Below the pieces are notes generated by a model that searched no databases, had not been told where the DNA came from, and was given only the letters and a program-made list of their open reading frames with translations. Shown here in pieces: positions 12,770-13,021 of a stretch of 13,021 nucleotides of DNA (positions are counted from its first letter, which is position 1; every line of letters begins with the position of its first letter). The stretch is from DATEJJ01 sp039649115 (GTDB taxonomy: Bacteria; Actinomycetota; Actinomycetes; Mycobacteriales; Micromonosporaceae). Both the position numbers and the translations under genes were made by a program. Location: assembly GCA_039649115.1 (NCBI GenBank), contig JBBWZQ010000052.1:1-13021 (forward strand). The letters run 5' to 3'.

Positions 12770-13021
12770 GTGCCTCGCGATTTCCATCTCCGACCACCGC
12801 GCCCCCGTTCCGTCACGCTCGCGTCCTGGATGCTGCTGGGCCTGGCCACCTTCGCCGCCCTCGACACCGCGGTCACCGGCTGGGCGCTGCGCCACTTCGA
12901 GGGTTCCCGGCAGGCGTTCATGGCGGCCGCCGGCGGCGGCGACCAGATCCTGCGCAGCCTCAGCGAACTGCACGGCGACCTCGTCTACGACACCGTGCTC
13001 GCCACGACGAGCGGGCTGGCG
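12770..13021 (+). CDS. Unrecognised membrane-anchored protein, N-terminal part, cut by the window edge
   Basis: From GTG 12770 the frame stays open for 84 codons to the right edge, with AAGGAG 6 nt upstream of the start. The first 14 residues are basic and proline-rich (PRDFHLRPPRPR), followed by a hydrophobic segment at about 15-31 (LASWMLLGLATFAALD region), which fits an N-in membrane anchor or a first transmembrane helix. After it come LDTAVTGWALRHFEGSR (31-47) and SLSELHGDLVYDTVLATTSG, where a second helix may begin. The LDTAVTGW segment faintly recalls the region after the first helix of PAP2-type phosphatases, but no catalytic motif is within reach, so I do not assign a family. A TACGCT (12724-12729) could be its -10 box. 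It is divergent from the SGNH hydrolase gene across about 105 bp. Confidence 0.72.
   Translation, partial: MPRDFHLRPPRPRSVTLASWMLLGLATFAALDTAVTGWALRHFEGSRQAFMAAAGGGDQILRSLSELHGDLVYDTVLATTSGLA

Noticed and set aside
12665..12973. Upstream extension of the SGNH hydrolase frame to 357 residues
   Set aside because: It overlaps the opposing membrane-protein gene, shows no conserved sequence, and AAGGAGG clearly serves ATG 12664.

Overview
The window is high-GC DNA with very strong third-position G/C bias, GTG as well as ATG starts, several genes with a TANNNT -10 box right before the start codon (leaderless layout), and actinobacterial families: a mycobacterial-type SseA sulfurtransferase, an actinobacterial acyl-CoA carboxylase set and an XRE-STAND-TPR regulator. 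It looks like a chromosomal stretch of an actinomycete, plausibly Micromonosporaceae or a relative. The taxon is an inference. I see no insertion sequence, phage gene, CRISPR array, tRNA or rRNA.

Layout, left to right. (a) 1-492, minus: the N-terminal part of a GCS2-type glutamate-cysteine ligase family protein that runs off the left edge. (b) 713-2838: a YceI-family protein (minus) divergent from a leaderless MarR regulator (plus), which is followed after 10 nt by a luciferase-like (LLM) flavin-dependent oxidoreductase. The two divergent promoters sit within about 50 bp of each other, next to three GTCTGC repeats. (c) 2839-3134: a convergent junction with a large GC hairpin and short tandem repeats. 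(d) 3122-5509, minus: a 795-residue XRE / NB-ARC-like / TPR regulator. (e) 5638-10326, minus: an acyl-CoA catabolic operon in the order tetR, biotin carboxylase, carboxyltransferase, acyl-CoA dehydrogenase. (f) 10336-11867, minus: vanZ-like membrane protein and sseA, joined to the tetR end by gaps of 9 and 14 nt. (g) 11900-12664, minus: an SGNH/GDSL hydrolase. (h) 12770 to the right edge, plus: the start of an unrecognised membrane-anchored protein.

How the genes may work together. The dehydrogenase would make an alpha,beta-unsaturated acyl-CoA. The biotin carboxylase and carboxyltransferase would carboxylate an acyl-CoA, and the TetR protein is the obvious candidate controller. The set resembles leucine/branched-chain operons, but no biotin carrier domain, hydratase or lyase is encoded here, and the active-site motifs do not match isovaleryl-CoA dehydrogenase or methylcrotonyl-CoA carboxylase, so the substrate is open. 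A TAACGATCGTTA palindrome between accA and accD is a good candidate operator inside the operon.

Most of the window is ordinary chromosomal metabolism and regulation. The points most worth checking are the intra-operon palindrome, the carrier-less carboxylase, a perfect 22-bp palindrome inside vanZ, the yceI/marR control region and the target of the STAND regulator. I did not find convincing evidence of a wholly new system.
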